This document shows positions 36,295 through 45,686 of a stretch of 56,131 nt of DNA, one piece after another (position 1 is the stretch's first letter; each line of letters opens with the position of its first letter). The DNA comes from Akkermansiaceae bacterium (GTDB lineage Bacteria; Verrucomicrobiota; Verrucomicrobiia; Verrucomicrobiales; Akkermansiaceae): positions 1 to 56,131 of the forward strand of contig JAPKCM010000028.1 in the NCBI GenBank assembly GCA_028822935.1, read 5' to 3'. A program made the translations under genes and the position numbers. The notes under the pieces were generated by a model. The model saw nothing but the letters and a program-made list of their open reading frames with translations, did not search any database and was not told the origin of the DNA.

Positions 36295-37263
36295 ATGGCA
36301 GCGGCTGGCGGAAAACGAAGGAAAGTTACTAGCATCACCGTTCAAGAATTCCTTGAACGACATGGCGATGATTTAAACCTCACAACCGAGCACCCTGTGG
36401 TGGGTCTAGATCGAAAAATCGAGGAGCCCGCCGTCAATCGACCCGGACTCGCTCTTGCTGGCTTCTTTACCTACTTCGCCAAGAAAAGAATCCAGGTTTT
36501 CGGTAATTCGGAGAACTCCTACCTCAAGAAACTCAGCGAGGAGGTCCGCCTGGAGCGCTTCACCCAGCTTTGCGATCAAGCGGTCCCCTGCATCGTCGTG
36601 GCCCGGGGACACACTCTTACCCAACCGCTGCTCGATGTTGCCCGTGCGCGGGAAATCGCGATCATCAGCTCTTCTGTCCCAACGATGAAATTCTTGAATG
36701 ACGCCACTATTTGGCTGGAGAAAGATTTTGCCCCTCGAACGACTCTTCACGGCTGCATGGTAGATTATCGGGGCATCGGTATCCTCATCATGGGAAAAAG
36801 CGGTTCAGGAAAGAGTGAGACCGCCATCGGATTGCTCGAAAAGGGAGCTGCTCTCGTCGCGGACGACGTCGTCTATATCTCCCAGAAAGGCGGCGAACTC
36901 CTCGCCCGTTCAAAAGACTTCGCGAGGGGCTATTTGGAAATGCGGGGAATTGGCATCATCAATGTAGCCAATCTCTACGGACTTTCCGCGATTCGACCTG
37001 AAAAGAAACTGGATCTCGTCGTCGAACTTAAACCAGAAACTGATCTCAACAAAGTGGATCGTCTCGGCTTGGAGCAAAAGAAATACCGCATTCTCGACAC
37101 CAATGTTCCCTTTATCGAGATTCCTGTCGCCCCTGGACGTGATACCGCACGACTCGTAGGAGTTGCTGCGCTGGATCTCCAGCTTCGAAAAGGAGGGTTC
37201 AACATGGCCGATGAATTCAATCAGCGACTCCTTGAGCAAATGAACAGCAGTTCTAAAACCTAG
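36295..37263 (+). CDS. hprK: HPr kinase/phosphorylase
   Basis: Phosphorylates and dephosphorylates Ser46 of HPr. The 322 residues comprise an N-terminal domain and a kinase domain with Walker A GKSGSGKS at 167-174, followed by the catalytic-region sequence VADDVVYI and the HPrK signature EMRGIGIINV near 215. The ATG at 36295 begins just before the family's start; the TTG at 36262 adds eleven residues. Its target ptsH lies about 100 bases downstream, and ptsI after that, so all three probably form one phosphorelay unit. A perfect 8-bp hairpin follows its stop. Confidence 0.93.
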   Translation: MAAAGGKRRKVTSITVQEFLERHGDDLNLTTEHPVVGLDRKIEEPAVNRPGLALAGFFTYFAKKRIQVFGNSENSYLKKLSEEVRLERFTQLCDQAVPCIVVARGHTLTQPLLDVARAREIAIISSSVPTMKFLNDATIWLEKDFAPRTTLHGCMVDYRGIGILIMGKSGSGKSETAIGLLEKGAALVADDVVYISQKGGELLARSKDFARGYLEMRGIGIINVANLYGLSAIRPEKKLDLVVELKPETDLNKVDRLGLEQKKYRILDTNVPFIEIPVAPGRDTARLVGVAALDLQLRKGGFNMADEFNQRLLEQMNSSSKT

Positions 37264-37281
37264 CTCGGAAAGATTTCCGAG
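37264..37281 (+). repeat. Perfect 8-bp inverted repeat after hprK
   Basis: CTCGGAAA and TTTCCGAG are separated by two bases and start immediately after the hprK stop codon. No T tract follows on the plus strand, so it is more likely an mRNA-end or processing hairpin, or a protein-binding site, than a strong terminator. Confidence 0.45.
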
Positions 37282-37364
37282 AGAAAAAGGGTTATAAAGA
37301 AAATTCTTTTACCAACCCACATCTCCCTTCAGACTCTCAGCGCACCATAGACTTTCTACTTTTC

Positions 37365-37640
37365 ATGCCACAAAAGGACTTCACTATTACCAATAAGCTC
37401 GGAATTCACGCTCGGCCTGCCGCTCAGTTCGTTAAAATCGCGAACGGCTTCCCTTGTGAGATTCGAGTGGAAAAGGACGATGATGAAGTCGATGGAAAGA
37501 GCATTTTGGGACTGATGATGCTCGCCGCGGGACATGGATCCGTCATTTCGGTAAGCGCTGAAGGTGAAGGGGCGGAAGAAGCGCTCGGCGCTCTCGGAGA
37601 ACTCATTTCGAGGGATTTCGAGGAAGCCGTCGCCAGTTAA
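37365..37640 (+). CDS. ptsH: Phosphocarrier protein HPr
   Basis: A 91-residue HPr. Both regulatory sites are present: His15 in GIHARPA, phosphorylated by enzyme I, and Ser46 in GKSILGLMML, the target of HPr kinase. This matches the adjacent hprK and ptsI genes. Because no sugar permease (EIIA, EIIB or EIIC) is in the window, the protein may serve mainly in regulation, as in other bacteria with incomplete phosphotransferase systems. The gene begins 101 bases after hprK. Confidence 0.95.
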   Translation: MPQKDFTITNKLGIHARPAAQFVKIANGFPCEIRVEKDDDEVDGKSILGLMMLAAGHGSVISVSAEGEGAEEALGALGELISRDFEEAVAS

Positions 37641-37701
37641 CCACCTCTCTTTCACATTGGTTGGCCGAAGCTAGGCGCTTCGGCAGTATTTTTTTGCCCC
37701 G

Positions 37702-39474
37702 ATGACTAGTAAATCCAAACGTGAACAAATCTTCTATGGCACCCCGGTGTCACGAGGAATCGCGATGGGGCCGATGTCTGTCGCGGCTCGGGGCTTCAGT
37801 GCCCCCCGGGTCTACCCGGTCCCGCCTGGGGCAGTCGTCTCAGAGCAGAGTCGATTTGATGCTGCACTCACTGTCACACGGGGACAGCTTTCCGTTCTCC
37901 AAGCGAGCATTGAATCAGTTTCTGGAAGGGATGAGGCGCTCATCTTTGAAGCCCATCGCATGGTGCTCGATGACAAGAGTCTCGTGGATCAAGTGCATCG
38001 GGAAATCGACTCGCGGCTTCAAAATGCCGAGTTTTGTTTCTACGCCGTCATGCAAACCTTTCTTGAGGCGATGCGTCGAGTTGTCGATCCTTACCTTAGA
38101 GAACGCACAATTGACCTAGAAGATGTCTGTCAGCGAGTTCTGCGTAATTTTTCCGGAGAAAACGGAATTATCGAGCCTGACTACCAACGGATCCTCGTTG
38201 CCTACGATTTATCGCCTTCGGACACTGCATCCCTCGATCGAGAGAAACTTTTGGGCTTCGTCACCGAGGCAGGAAGCATCAACTCCCACACCGCAATCTT
38301 AGCCCGTGCACTCGGAATTCCTTCCATCGTTGGTCTCGCTGGAGCGGTCCTTGAAAGCACTACTCTTGCTCCTGCAATCCTCGACGGCTACTCAGGAAAA
38401 TTCATTGTCTATCCTTCGGCTGAAACGACCGATTACTACGAGAAGCTTTCCACGAAACGAAAAGAGGCCAGAAAATCACTCGAGACCATCCGGGATCAAG
38501 AGAGCACAACGATCGACGGACACCATATCACCCTTTCGGCAAACATTGAGTTCACTCACGAACTTGATTTGGTGAAGAAAAATCGAGCGGAAGGAGTCGG
38601 ACTCTTCCGCACCGAGTTTTTCCTCCTGGAGTCTTCAAATACGGAGATGCCCGATGAAGATGCTCAGGAAAAGATCTATGGCGAGCTGGCCAGAGGCGTC
38701 TCACCGGATCTCGGCATTATCAGGACTTTGGATAGCGGCGGCGACAAACTTTCCACCGAACCTCTCACCCAACCCGAGCCAAATCCTTTCCTTGGTTGGC
38801 GCGGGATTAGAGTTTCCCTCGACCGACAGGAAATTTTCAAGGAGCAACTGCGAGCCATTTTACGAGCTAGCTCTCAAGGAAAACTGGGCATTATGTTCCC
38901 CTTTATCTCCGGAATGACTGAGATCAGAGAATGCCGAAGACTCTTACAGGAATGCATGGATGAACTTTCCGCGGCCGGGACACCATTTGATCGAGATCTC
39001 GAAGTGGGCGCGATGATTGAAATCCCCTCTGCCGCTTTGGTAGCCCGGGAAATGGCCAAGGAAGTCGATTTTTTCTCCATCGGGACGAACGACCTAATTC
39101 AATACACCGTTGCCGTCGATCGCATCAATCACCGAGTCGCGAAACTCTATCGATCCACCCACCCTTCAGTCATTCGACTAATTAAGATGACCACCGAAGC
39201 CGCGGAAGCGGAAGGAATTTGGACTGGAGTTTGTGGAGAAATGGCTGCCGACCTCAGCCTCACCCCTTTACTGGTCGGTCTGGGCGTCAACGAACTCTCC
39301 GTGGGCCCTCATGACCTCGCGCCAATCCGAAAAGCGCTCATTTCGCTTAAGCGGAGCGAATGTCAGAAGCTTGCCGAAACAGCACTCAGCCTCTCCACAA
39401 GCCAGGAGATTTACGAACTCACAAGGGAAGCGGCCCAAAAAGCCTATCCGGACCTTTTCGAAGAATCCTTGTAA
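37702..39474 (+). CDS. ptsI: Phosphoenolpyruvate-protein phosphotransferase (enzyme I)
   Basis: Transfers phosphate from phosphoenolpyruvate to His15 of HPr. The 590-residue length is normal. The active-site His lies in GSINSHTAILA, where enteric enzymes have GGRTSHT, so the His is kept but the preceding Gly-Arg-Thr is changed. The PEP-binding domain has GLFRTEFFLL near residue 300, MIEIPSAALVAREMA near 435, SIGTNDLIQY near 458 and the catalytic Cys in GVCGEMA near 510. It starts 61 bases after ptsH and ends beside the convergent gene at 39485. Confidence 0.94.
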   Translation: MTSKSKREQIFYGTPVSRGIAMGPMSVAARGFSAPRVYPVPPGAVVSEQSRFDAALTVTRGQLSVLQASIESVSGRDEALIFEAHRMVLDDKSLVDQVHREIDSRLQNAEFCFYAVMQTFLEAMRRVVDPYLRERTIDLEDVCQRVLRNFSGENGIIEPDYQRILVAYDLSPSDTASLDREKLLGFVTEAGSINSHTAILARALGIPSIVGLAGAVLESTTLAPAILDGYSGKFIVYPSAETTDYYEKLSTKRKEARKSLETIRDQESTTIDGHHITLSANIEFTHELDLVKKNRAEGVGLFRTEFFLLESSNTEMPDEDAQEKIYGELARGVSPDLGIIRTLDSGGDKLSTEPLTQPEPNPFLGWRGIRVSLDRQEIFKEQLRAILRASSQGKLGIMFPFISGMTEIRECRRLLQECMDELSAAGTPFDRDLEVGAMIEIPSAALVAREMAKEVDFFSIGTNDLIQYTVAVDRINHRVAKLYRSTHPSVIRLIKMTTEAAEAEGIWTGVCGEMAADLSLTPLLVGLGVNELSVGPHDLAPIRKALISLKRSECQKLAETALSLSTSQEIYELTREAAQKAYPDLFEESL

Positions 39475-39475
39475 G

Positions 39476-39497
39476 GGAGATCAACTAGCGGATCTCC
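39476..39497. repeat. Inverted repeat between convergent ptsI and membrane-anchored protein genes
   Basis: GGAGATC (39476-39482) pairs perfectly with GATCTCC (39491-39497) around an 8-base loop. It overlaps the last codons of the minus-strand gene and starts one base after the ptsI stop. There is no T tract, so a bidirectional termination role is only suggested by position. Confidence 0.35.
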
Positions 39498-40342
39498 ATC
39501 CCGGTCTTCGCATAGACCCACTTGGTGACCTTACCACCCTTGATGAGGGCTTTGGCTTGCACCGTCTTTACTCCGAAAATTGTCTCCGCCTTATAAGCAG
39601 CAAGGCCCGTTTGGAAGTCCTCCCCTCCAAAATCTTCATCTTCTCCGGCTTTCCAAGCTTCGACTTGCGCCAGCTTAAACTCTTTCACTGCGCCTGCCTT
39701 GATGCTTGCTTTCATCACCTCGACAATCTGTTCCGGCGTCAGGAGGCCACCACCCAAAGGCTCAGTCGTAGGTTCTGGTATTACGGGCTTGGGCACGTCG
39801 TCCACCACATCAGCCACCACTGGCTTAACCGGCACAACGGCAGGCATGGAAGGCTTGTTAATAGCGACTGCGGGAGGAGCGGGCTTCACTGGCGCTGGCT
39901 CAGGAGCCGGAGCGGGGTTTCCGCCATTTTCGACCAAAGATGCCATCAGATCGTCCATCATGGCACGGCCAATCACATCAAAAATATTCGTTTGATCAAT
40001 ATCAACCTCGCCTTTGGACAAGCCATCTGTGGTCTCGATAAAGAGCTTCTTCCCATTTCGGTTCAAAAGTTTCACCGTCCGACCGGAGGCCAGGACCGAG
40101 ATCCCATCTCCACTGACTGCTGGAAGCTTCACTTGACCTTCTGTTTTGACTTTCTTCGGCAACTCACTGTCCCGCATTTCTGCCAGATTCACGTTGAAAA
40201 CCGTATCGCGCACCTTCACGTTACGAACTAACGTCGTGTCTTTTTCGGCCTCACTAACCAGAATCGAACCCACGATGGGGCCCGAGACATAACCAACAAA
40301 AAAGAGAACGAGCGGAACTACGAGAAGCTTCAGGTATTTCAT
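39485..40342 (-). CDS. Membrane-anchored protein with proline-rich linker, unknown function
   Basis: A 285-residue protein. It has one N-terminal membrane segment (about 6-28, possibly an uncleaved signal), then about 90 residues containing a small beta-rich unit (SGRTVKLLNRNGKKLFIET) that is perhaps SH3-like. A Pro/Ala/Val-rich linker follows (about 145-195, with PAPAPEPAPVKPAP), and a C-terminal helical-beta domain (from about 200, LLTPEQIVEVMKASIK). The linker suggests a protein spanning the periplasm or cell wall. I do not recognise the family. The gene faces ptsI end to end and is divergent from polA. Confidence 0.72.
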   Translation of the reverse strand: MKYLKLLVVPLVLFFVGYVSGPIVGSILVSEAEKDTTLVRNVKVRDTVFNVNLAEMRDSELPKKVKTEGQVKLPAVSGDGISVLASGRTVKLLNRNGKKLFIETTDGLSKGEVDIDQTNIFDVIGRAMMDDLMASLVENGGNPAPAPEPAPVKPAPPAVAINKPSMPAVVPVKPVVADVVDDVPKPVIPEPTTEPLGGGLLTPEQIVEVMKASIKAGAVKEFKLAQVEAWKAGEDEDFGGEDFQTGLAAYKAETIFGVKTVQAKALIKGGKVTKWVYAKTGMEIR

Positions 40343-40449
40343 GAGAAAAGAGGATCAAATTGCTGTGGCCAGATGCTATGGCTTCTGGTTCGGCTTGTCA
40401 TCCACCAAAGACAGTTTGACCTTTTCCCGTGGAAGCGAAAGGCTGCGGC

Positions 40450-43224
40450 ATGGCTGACTCCAAGAACGCACGTCTTTTCCTACTCGACGGCATGGCTCTT
40501 GTCTATCGCGCCCACTTTGCCCTGATCCGAAATCCCATCACGAACTCAAAGGGGATCAACACTTCCGCCATTTTTGGCTTCACCAACACGATGCTGACCA
40601 TCATCGAAAAAGAGAAGCCAACCCACATCGCGGTTGTCTTCGATACCTCGGCCCCCACTTCCCGCCATAAATTATATCCCGATTATAAAGCACAGCGTGA
40701 GGCCATGCCCGAGGAACTCGCTGCTGCCATTCCCGAAGTCAAAAAGATCTGCGCTGCCTTTAAGATTCCAGTCCTTGTATTGGATGGCTTCGAGGCCGAC
40801 GACATCATCGGCACCCTTGCCCACCGCCACGAAGAGCAAGGGGGCATCGAGACTTACATGGTCACCCCGGACAAAGACTTCGCCCAGCTCGTCGCCGAGC
40901 GCACCTTTATGTGGAAGCCCGGCCGACAGGGATCAGACCATGAGGTTCTTGGCTTGAAGGAAATCACCAGCAGGTGGGAAATCGAGAGCCCAAAGCAGGT
41001 CATCGATATCTTGGGACTCTGGGGAGATGCCTCCGACAATATTCCCGGCGTCCCCGGGATTGGGGAAAAGACTGCCAAGAAACTTGTCGCTGCCTATGGA
41101 TCAGTCGAAGGGCTCCTCCGGAACACTTCCAAACTCAAAGGAAAACAAAAGGAGAACGTCATCAAATTTGCGGAGCAGGCAAAGCTTTCCAAGGAGCTTG
41201 CCACCATCATTCTCGATGTTCCCATCAAGGAAACGATGGAGGACTTCCTTCTCGAGTCCCCGGATGAAGCAAAGCTAAAGGAACTCTTCGAGGCGTATGA
41301 ATTCCGCGGCCTCACCAAACGACTGTTCGGAAGCTCCAATTCCAGCACGGCCGATGAAAAAAAAGCGGAGGCTCCGGTTTTCGAAAGTCTCAAGACGATT
41401 AAGGATATCGAACACAATTACCGCTTTGCTGAAACTGAGGAAGACATCGCGGCCCTCTTGGCTGAGTTAGAAAAGGCGGATTCATTCTGCTTCGACACCG
41501 AAACGACTTCGCTCAATCGTTTTAAAGCGAAACTTTTGGGAATCGCCTTTTCCACCAGTGCAAACTGCGCTTGGTATGTCGCCGGAGAACATCTGGAAAA
41601 GTTTGTGCCCATCTTTGCCTCACCCAAGCAAAAGATCGGTCATAACCTCAAATATGATCTCCACATCCTCCGTTCCCACGGAGTCATTCCTGTCGGGCCC
41701 TTCTTCGACACCATGTTGGCTCACCAGTTGGTTTCACCAGATCAAAAACACACCATGGATTATCTCTCGGAGTCCATGCTCGGATACTCTCCCATCAAGT
41801 TCGCCGACCTTTTCGCCCAATCAATTGAGGAAGCCGATGACCTCTTCACCGCCGCTGCAAAAAAGAAAGCAATTAAAGGCGACCTCGATCCCTCTAAGGT
41901 TCCTCCAGCCAATCTTGCAGAATATGCCGCCGAGGACGCCGACGTCACCTTCCAGTTGGCTCAACTTCTCACCGCTCAGCTCAAAGAGGATTCACTCTCC
42001 TCCGTTTTCGATTCCATTGAACTCCCCCTTCTCCCCGTGCTTGTCGCGATGGAAGCCGAGGGTATCACCGTTTCTCAAGACGTTCTTGATGAGGTCGGAA
42101 TCGAACTGACTCAACGAATCAGCGTCCTCAGTAAGCAGATTGAAGAAGCAGCCGGACGCCCCTTCAATCTCAACTCTCCCAAACAGCTCGGAGAAATCCT
42201 CTTCGGAGAAATGAAGCTCGTCGAAAAGCCCAAGAAGACGAAAACCGGCCAATTCAAAACCGACGAACAAACCCTCTCCTCTCTCGCGGCCGCTCATCCT
42301 ATTGTGGAGAACATTCTGAGCTACCGGGAGGCCACAAAACTCAAATCTACTTACGTTGACTCGCTCCCCAATCACCGCGCGCCTCACTCCGGTCGCGTCC
42401 ACACCCATCTCCATCAACTCCTCACCTCCACTGGACGTCTCGCATCCAGTGATCCAAACCTCCAAAATATCCCCGTTCGCTCAGAACTGGGACGCGAACT
42501 TCGCAAAGCTTTCGTTCCTCGGGGCGAAGGTTTCACTCTCCTCGCTGCCGACTACTCTCAGGTGGAATTGCGCGTCATGGCTTCTCTTTCTGGCGATCCA
42601 ACGATGATCGAGGCCTTCAAAAATGACACCGACATTCACAGCGCCACCGCAGGAAAAGTCTTCGGTGTCGACCTCGATGGCGTCACCTCGGAAATGCGAC
42701 GAACGGCCAAGATGGTAAACTTCGGTATCATCTATGGCATATCCGCCTTTGGACTCTCCCAGAGACTGGGTATCCCCCGCGGAGAAGCTGCCGAAATCAT
42801 CGAAACCTATTTTAAAGAATATCCCGCGATCAAAATATTCATGGAAGAAACCGTCGAAAAGACGCGCTCCCAAGGATACATCGAAACCCTAACCGGCCGT
42901 CGTCGAGCTCTCAAAGACATCGCGTCCGGGAACGCCAGTATTCGAGCAAACGCCGAACGCGCTGCCATCAATAGCCCCATTCAGGGCACTGCGGCCGACT
43001 TGATCAAGCTCGCGATGATTCAGGTTGCGAAGCTTCTGGAAGGTCGTAAATCAAAGCTCATTTTACAAGTTCACGACGAACTTCTCTTCGATCTGCATCT
43101 CGACGAAAAAGACGAACTCACCCCCCTCATCGTCGAAGCGATGGAATCTGCTCTCGCTCTGCCACTTGATGTCCCAGTCCGCATTGACACCGGATTCGGC
43201 TCAGATTGGTTACAAGCTCACTAA
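40450..43224 (+). CDS. polA: DNA polymerase I
   Basis: A 924-residue replication and repair polymerase with three domains. The 5'-3' exonuclease (about 1-290) has GFEADDIIGTLA and WGDASDNIPGVPGIGEKTA. The 3'-5' proofreading domain (about 325-500) keeps its acidic set (FDTETTSL, NLKYDLHILRSHG, YAAEDADVTFQL), so proofreading should be active, unlike in Taq polymerase. The polymerase domain (about 510-924) has STGRLASSDPNLQNIP, DYSQVELRVMASLSGD, RRTAKMVNFGIIYG (O helix) and QVHDELLF. The ATG at 40450 has AAAGG about 10 bases upstream and was chosen over the GTG at 40429. Confidence 0.96.
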   Translation: MADSKNARLFLLDGMALVYRAHFALIRNPITNSKGINTSAIFGFTNTMLTIIEKEKPTHIAVVFDTSAPTSRHKLYPDYKAQREAMPEELAAAIPEVKKICAAFKIPVLVLDGFEADDIIGTLAHRHEEQGGIETYMVTPDKDFAQLVAERTFMWKPGRQGSDHEVLGLKEITSRWEIESPKQVIDILGLWGDASDNIPGVPGIGEKTAKKLVAAYGSVEGLLRNTSKLKGKQKENVIKFAEQAKLSKELATIILDVPIKETMEDFLLESPDEAKLKELFEAYEFRGLTKRLFGSSNSSTADEKKAEAPVFESLKTIKDIEHNYRFAETEEDIAALLAELEKADSFCFDTETTSLNRFKAKLLGIAFSTSANCAWYVAGEHLEKFVPIFASPKQKIGHNLKYDLHILRSHGVIPVGPFFDTMLAHQLVSPDQKHTMDYLSESMLGYSPIKFADLFAQSIEEADDLFTAAAKKKAIKGDLDPSKVPPANLAEYAAEDADVTFQLAQLLTAQLKEDSLSSVFDSIELPLLPVLVAMEAEGITVSQDVLDEVGIELTQRISVLSKQIEEAAGRPFNLNSPKQLGEILFGEMKLVEKPKKTKTGQFKTDEQTLSSLAAAHPIVENILSYREATKLKSTYVDSLPNHRAPHSGRVHTHLHQLLTSTGRLASSDPNLQNIPVRSELGRELRKAFVPRGEGFTLLAADYSQVELRVMASLSGDPTMIEAFKNDTDIHSATAGKVFGVDLDGVTSEMRRTAKMVNFGIIYGISAFGLSQRLGIPRGEAAEIIETYFKEYPAIKIFMEETVEKTRSQGYIETLTGRRRALKDIASGNASIRANAERAAINSPIQGTAADLIKLAMIQVAKLLEGRKSKLILQVHDELLFDLHLDEKDELTPLIVEAMESALALPLDVPVRIDTGFGSDWLQAH

Positions 43225-43263
43225 TCTTGCCAGCCGTCGAACAAACACTATTCTGCCCACCTC

Positions 43264-43968
43264 ATGAAAGTTCTTCTTTTAGTCCCCTTCCTCCTCCTTG
43301 TCGGCTGCCAGCCTAAAAAATCCGAGACAGAGACATCCACCAACACTTCTTCAAACGTGAAAGCTGTCGAGAAGAAAGCCTCAGACCGCGAAAACGCCTC
43401 CAGCCGAAATAGCGACCGCGACGCAATACCAAGCGTCGTCCTTAAGACGACAAAAGGCGACATCACCATCGAACTCGATCCCGACAAAGCGCCCATCACC
43501 GTGGAGAATTTCCTGACTTACGTAGATGCCAAGTTCTACGACGGGACAATTTTCCACCGCGTCATGGGTGACTTCATGATCCAAGGTGGTGGCTTCGGAC
43601 TGCAGGATGATATTCCTACCGAAAAACCCAATAACGCCTCCATCAAGAATGAGTCGGAAGGCGGGCTTGGTAACTCCGTCGGCACCATCGCAATGGCACG
43701 GCTGCCTGATCCGGATAGCGCCACCTCGCAATTTTTTATCAATGTTGCCGATAATAACTCAAACCTCAACTTCCCCCACAACAACGGCGGCTATGCCGTC
43801 TTTGGCAAAGTAACCGCTGGTATGGATGTCGTGAACGAAATCAAGACGGTCCGCACTTCCACGAAGTATATGAACAGCATCAGTCCAAGCGGTGCCATCC
43901 AGGCCGGATCTCACCAAAACATTCCCATCACGCCCGTCATTATCGAATCCATCCGCCGCACCGAATAA
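43264..43968 (+). CDS. Cyclophilin-type peptidyl-prolyl cis-trans isomerase, lipoprotein
   Basis: The 234 residues begin with a lipoprotein signal (lipobox LVGC, Cys15) and a Ser/Thr/Glu-rich spacer of about 40 residues. A bacterial cyclophilin domain follows. The active-site residues are in YDGTIFHRVMGDFMIQGG (Arg, Phe, Gln) near 92-108, MARLPDPDSATSQFFIN near 142 and GGYAVFGKV near 175. It should assist folding of exported proteins at the membrane. It starts 39 bases after polA, and its TAA abuts the plsY ATG, so it is likely co-transcribed with plsY-gpsA. Confidence 0.9.
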   Translation: MKVLLLVPFLLLVGCQPKKSETETSTNTSSNVKAVEKKASDRENASSRNSDRDAIPSVVLKTTKGDITIELDPDKAPITVENFLTYVDAKFYDGTIFHRVMGDFMIQGGGFGLQDDIPTEKPNNASIKNESEGGLGNSVGTIAMARLPDPDSATSQFFINVADNNSNLNFPHNNGGYAVFGKVTAGMDVVNEIKTVRTSTKYMNSISPSGAIQAGSHQNIPITPVIIESIRRTE

Positions 43969-44682
43969 ATGATCTGGCTTCTTCCTATTCTCGGATTCCT
44001 TTTGGGTTCCGTCCCCTTTGGGCTTCTCCTTGGAAAACTGAAGGGCATCGATATTCGGGAGCATGGCTCTGGAAATATCGGTGCCACCAACGTTTTTCGA
44101 ACCCTTGGAAAAGGGAACGGAATTTTCTGCCTTCTCCTTGATTTCCTCAAAGGCTTTATCCCGGTGGCCATCGCGGTAAACCTCTGCCGCATCGACGATG
44201 AGTCCGTCGCAGTCTCCCTTTCTTTTCTCGATTCCTGGAATGCCGGATTCTCCGTCGAGCAACGCCTCACCTCTCAGATCATTCCTGTTCTGACGGCCCT
44301 CGCCAGCATCATGGGGCACAACTACTCGCCTTGGATTGGCTTTAAAGGCGGCAAAGGCATCGCCACTTCCGGAGGCGCCCTTGCAGCCCTCATGCCCATG
44401 GGGGTAGTCGTTCTTGTGATTATCTTCCTGATCGTCACCTTCACCACAAAATATGTTTCCGGCGGAAGCATCGCGGTCGCGATCGTGCTCCCCATTCTCA
44501 CGCTTTGGGGGTCTTGGTTTCACGGTAAAATTGGCGATGGCACCTGGAACAAGCCACTCTTCATCTTCGCGATTATCGCCGGAGCCATGGCTCTCTATAA
44601 GCACAGGGCCAACATCGTTCGACTTCGAGCTGGAACAGAAAACAAAATTGGTTCGAAAAAGAAAGAGGAGGTGAGCGCATGA
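43969..44682 (+). CDS. plsY: Acyl-phosphate:glycerol-3-phosphate acyltransferase
   Basis: Makes 1-acylglycerol-3-phosphate from acyl phosphate, the first step of phospholipid synthesis. The 237-residue membrane protein shows the PlsY motifs in order: GSVPFGLLLGKL near residue 13, HGSGNIGATNVFRTLGKG near 32, GHNYSPWIGFKGGKGIAT near 117, and the C-terminal KHRANIVRL near 205. About five to seven helices are predicted. The stop overlaps the gpsA start as ATGA (44679-44682). GpsA supplies the glycerol-3-phosphate substrate, so the pair makes metabolic sense. Confidence 0.94.
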   Translation: MIWLLPILGFLLGSVPFGLLLGKLKGIDIREHGSGNIGATNVFRTLGKGNGIFCLLLDFLKGFIPVAIAVNLCRIDDESVAVSLSFLDSWNAGFSVEQRLTSQIIPVLTALASIMGHNYSPWIGFKGGKGIATSGGALAALMPMGVVVLVIIFLIVTFTTKYVSGGSIAVAIVLPILTLWGSWFHGKIGDGTWNKPLFIFAIIAGAMALYKHRANIVRLRAGTENKIGSKKKEEVSA

Positions 44683-45683
44683 GCCTCTCTTATCAAAAAC
44701 CACTCATCATTGGGTGCGGCTCCTGGGGCACGGGTCTTGCCGCCCTCCTCTCCCAAAATACGACTCAAGTGACCATGCTGGGACGCGGCGAAGTCATCGA
44801 TCAAATTAATAACGACCATCGTAATTCGCGCTACTTGCCCGACGTTTCCCTTTCGAAGAATATCTTCGCAACCTTGGACTTCCAGTCTGCCGAAGAAGCG
44901 GATGTCATTCTCTTCGTCGTCCCCACGTCCGCGATTCGCGAAACAGCGGAGAAACTTGCGCGCTTTGATATTCCAGTTTCGACCCCTTTCATTTCCTGCG
45001 CCAAGGGAATCGAGAAAACGAGCGGCAAGCGCATGTCGGAAATCATCAGTGACTCCTTTCCGGACAACCCTGTCGCTGTTCTTTCAGGCCCTAACCATGC
45101 CGAAGAGATCGCCCTTCAGCTCCCAGCCGCGGCAACAATCGCCTGCGCTCAGCAAGAAGTCGGCGAAGGCCTGCGCGATCTTTTTTCGACAGATCGATTC
45201 CGCGCTTACACCAACGAGGACATCGCGGGAGTCGAATTAGGAGGTGCCCTTAAGAATATTTTTGCCATCGCCGCAGGTGTCGCCACTGGACTCAAATTAG
45301 GCGACAACGCCATCGCTGCCCTCGTCACCCGCAGCTTGGCCGAGATGACGCGTCTCGGCGTAGCCTTGGGTGGAGATGTCGCTACCTTTAGCGGACTCTC
45401 CGGGCTCGGGGACCTCGTCACAACCTGCTTCTCGACTCACTCCCGGAATCACCGTGTGGGCCTCGCTCTTGCCGCAGGGAAGACTCTCGATGAAGCCGTC
45501 GCCGAACTCGGCATGGTCGCCGAAGGTGTCAAGAACACCCAATCTATTCACGAAGCCGCGCGGAAGATTGGAGCGAGGACTCCTATCATCGACGTTGTCT
45601 ATGGCATGCTCTACGAGGACGTCCCCCCTCCTGTCGCGCTCGATCGACTCTTCGGCCAAGCGCCGCGCAACGAACACGAATAA
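44679..45683 (+). CDS. gpsA: Glycerol-3-phosphate dehydrogenase [NAD(P)+]
   Basis: Reduces dihydroxyacetone phosphate to glycerol-3-phosphate for lipid synthesis. The 334 residues are typical. The nucleotide loop is GCGSWGTGLA near residue 12, followed by SCAKGIEK near 105, LSGPNHAEEIA near 135, the catalytic-Lys motif ELGGALKNIFAIAAG near 187, and SGLGDLVTTCFSTHSRNHRVG near 245. Coupled to plsY by a 4-base overlap. It ends 3 bases before the convergent PDZ-protein gene. Confidence 0.95.
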   Translation: MSLSYQKPLIIGCGSWGTGLAALLSQNTTQVTMLGRGEVIDQINNDHRNSRYLPDVSLSKNIFATLDFQSAEEADVILFVVPTSAIRETAEKLARFDIPVSTPFISCAKGIEKTSGKRMSEIISDSFPDNPVAVLSGPNHAEEIALQLPAAATIACAQQEVGEGLRDLFSTDRFRAYTNEDIAGVELGGALKNIFAIAAGVATGLKLGDNAIAALVTRSLAEMTRLGVALGGDVATFSGLSGLGDLVTTCFSTHSRNHRVGLALAAGKTLDEAVAELGMVAEGVKNTQSIHEAARKIGARTPIIDVVYGMLYEDVPPPVALDRLFGQAPRNEHE

Positions 45684-45686
45684 TTG

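Noticed and set aside
43759-44703. Open frame on the minus strand opposite plsY
   Set aside because: It is antisense to an unmistakable PlsY and highly charged without family motifs.
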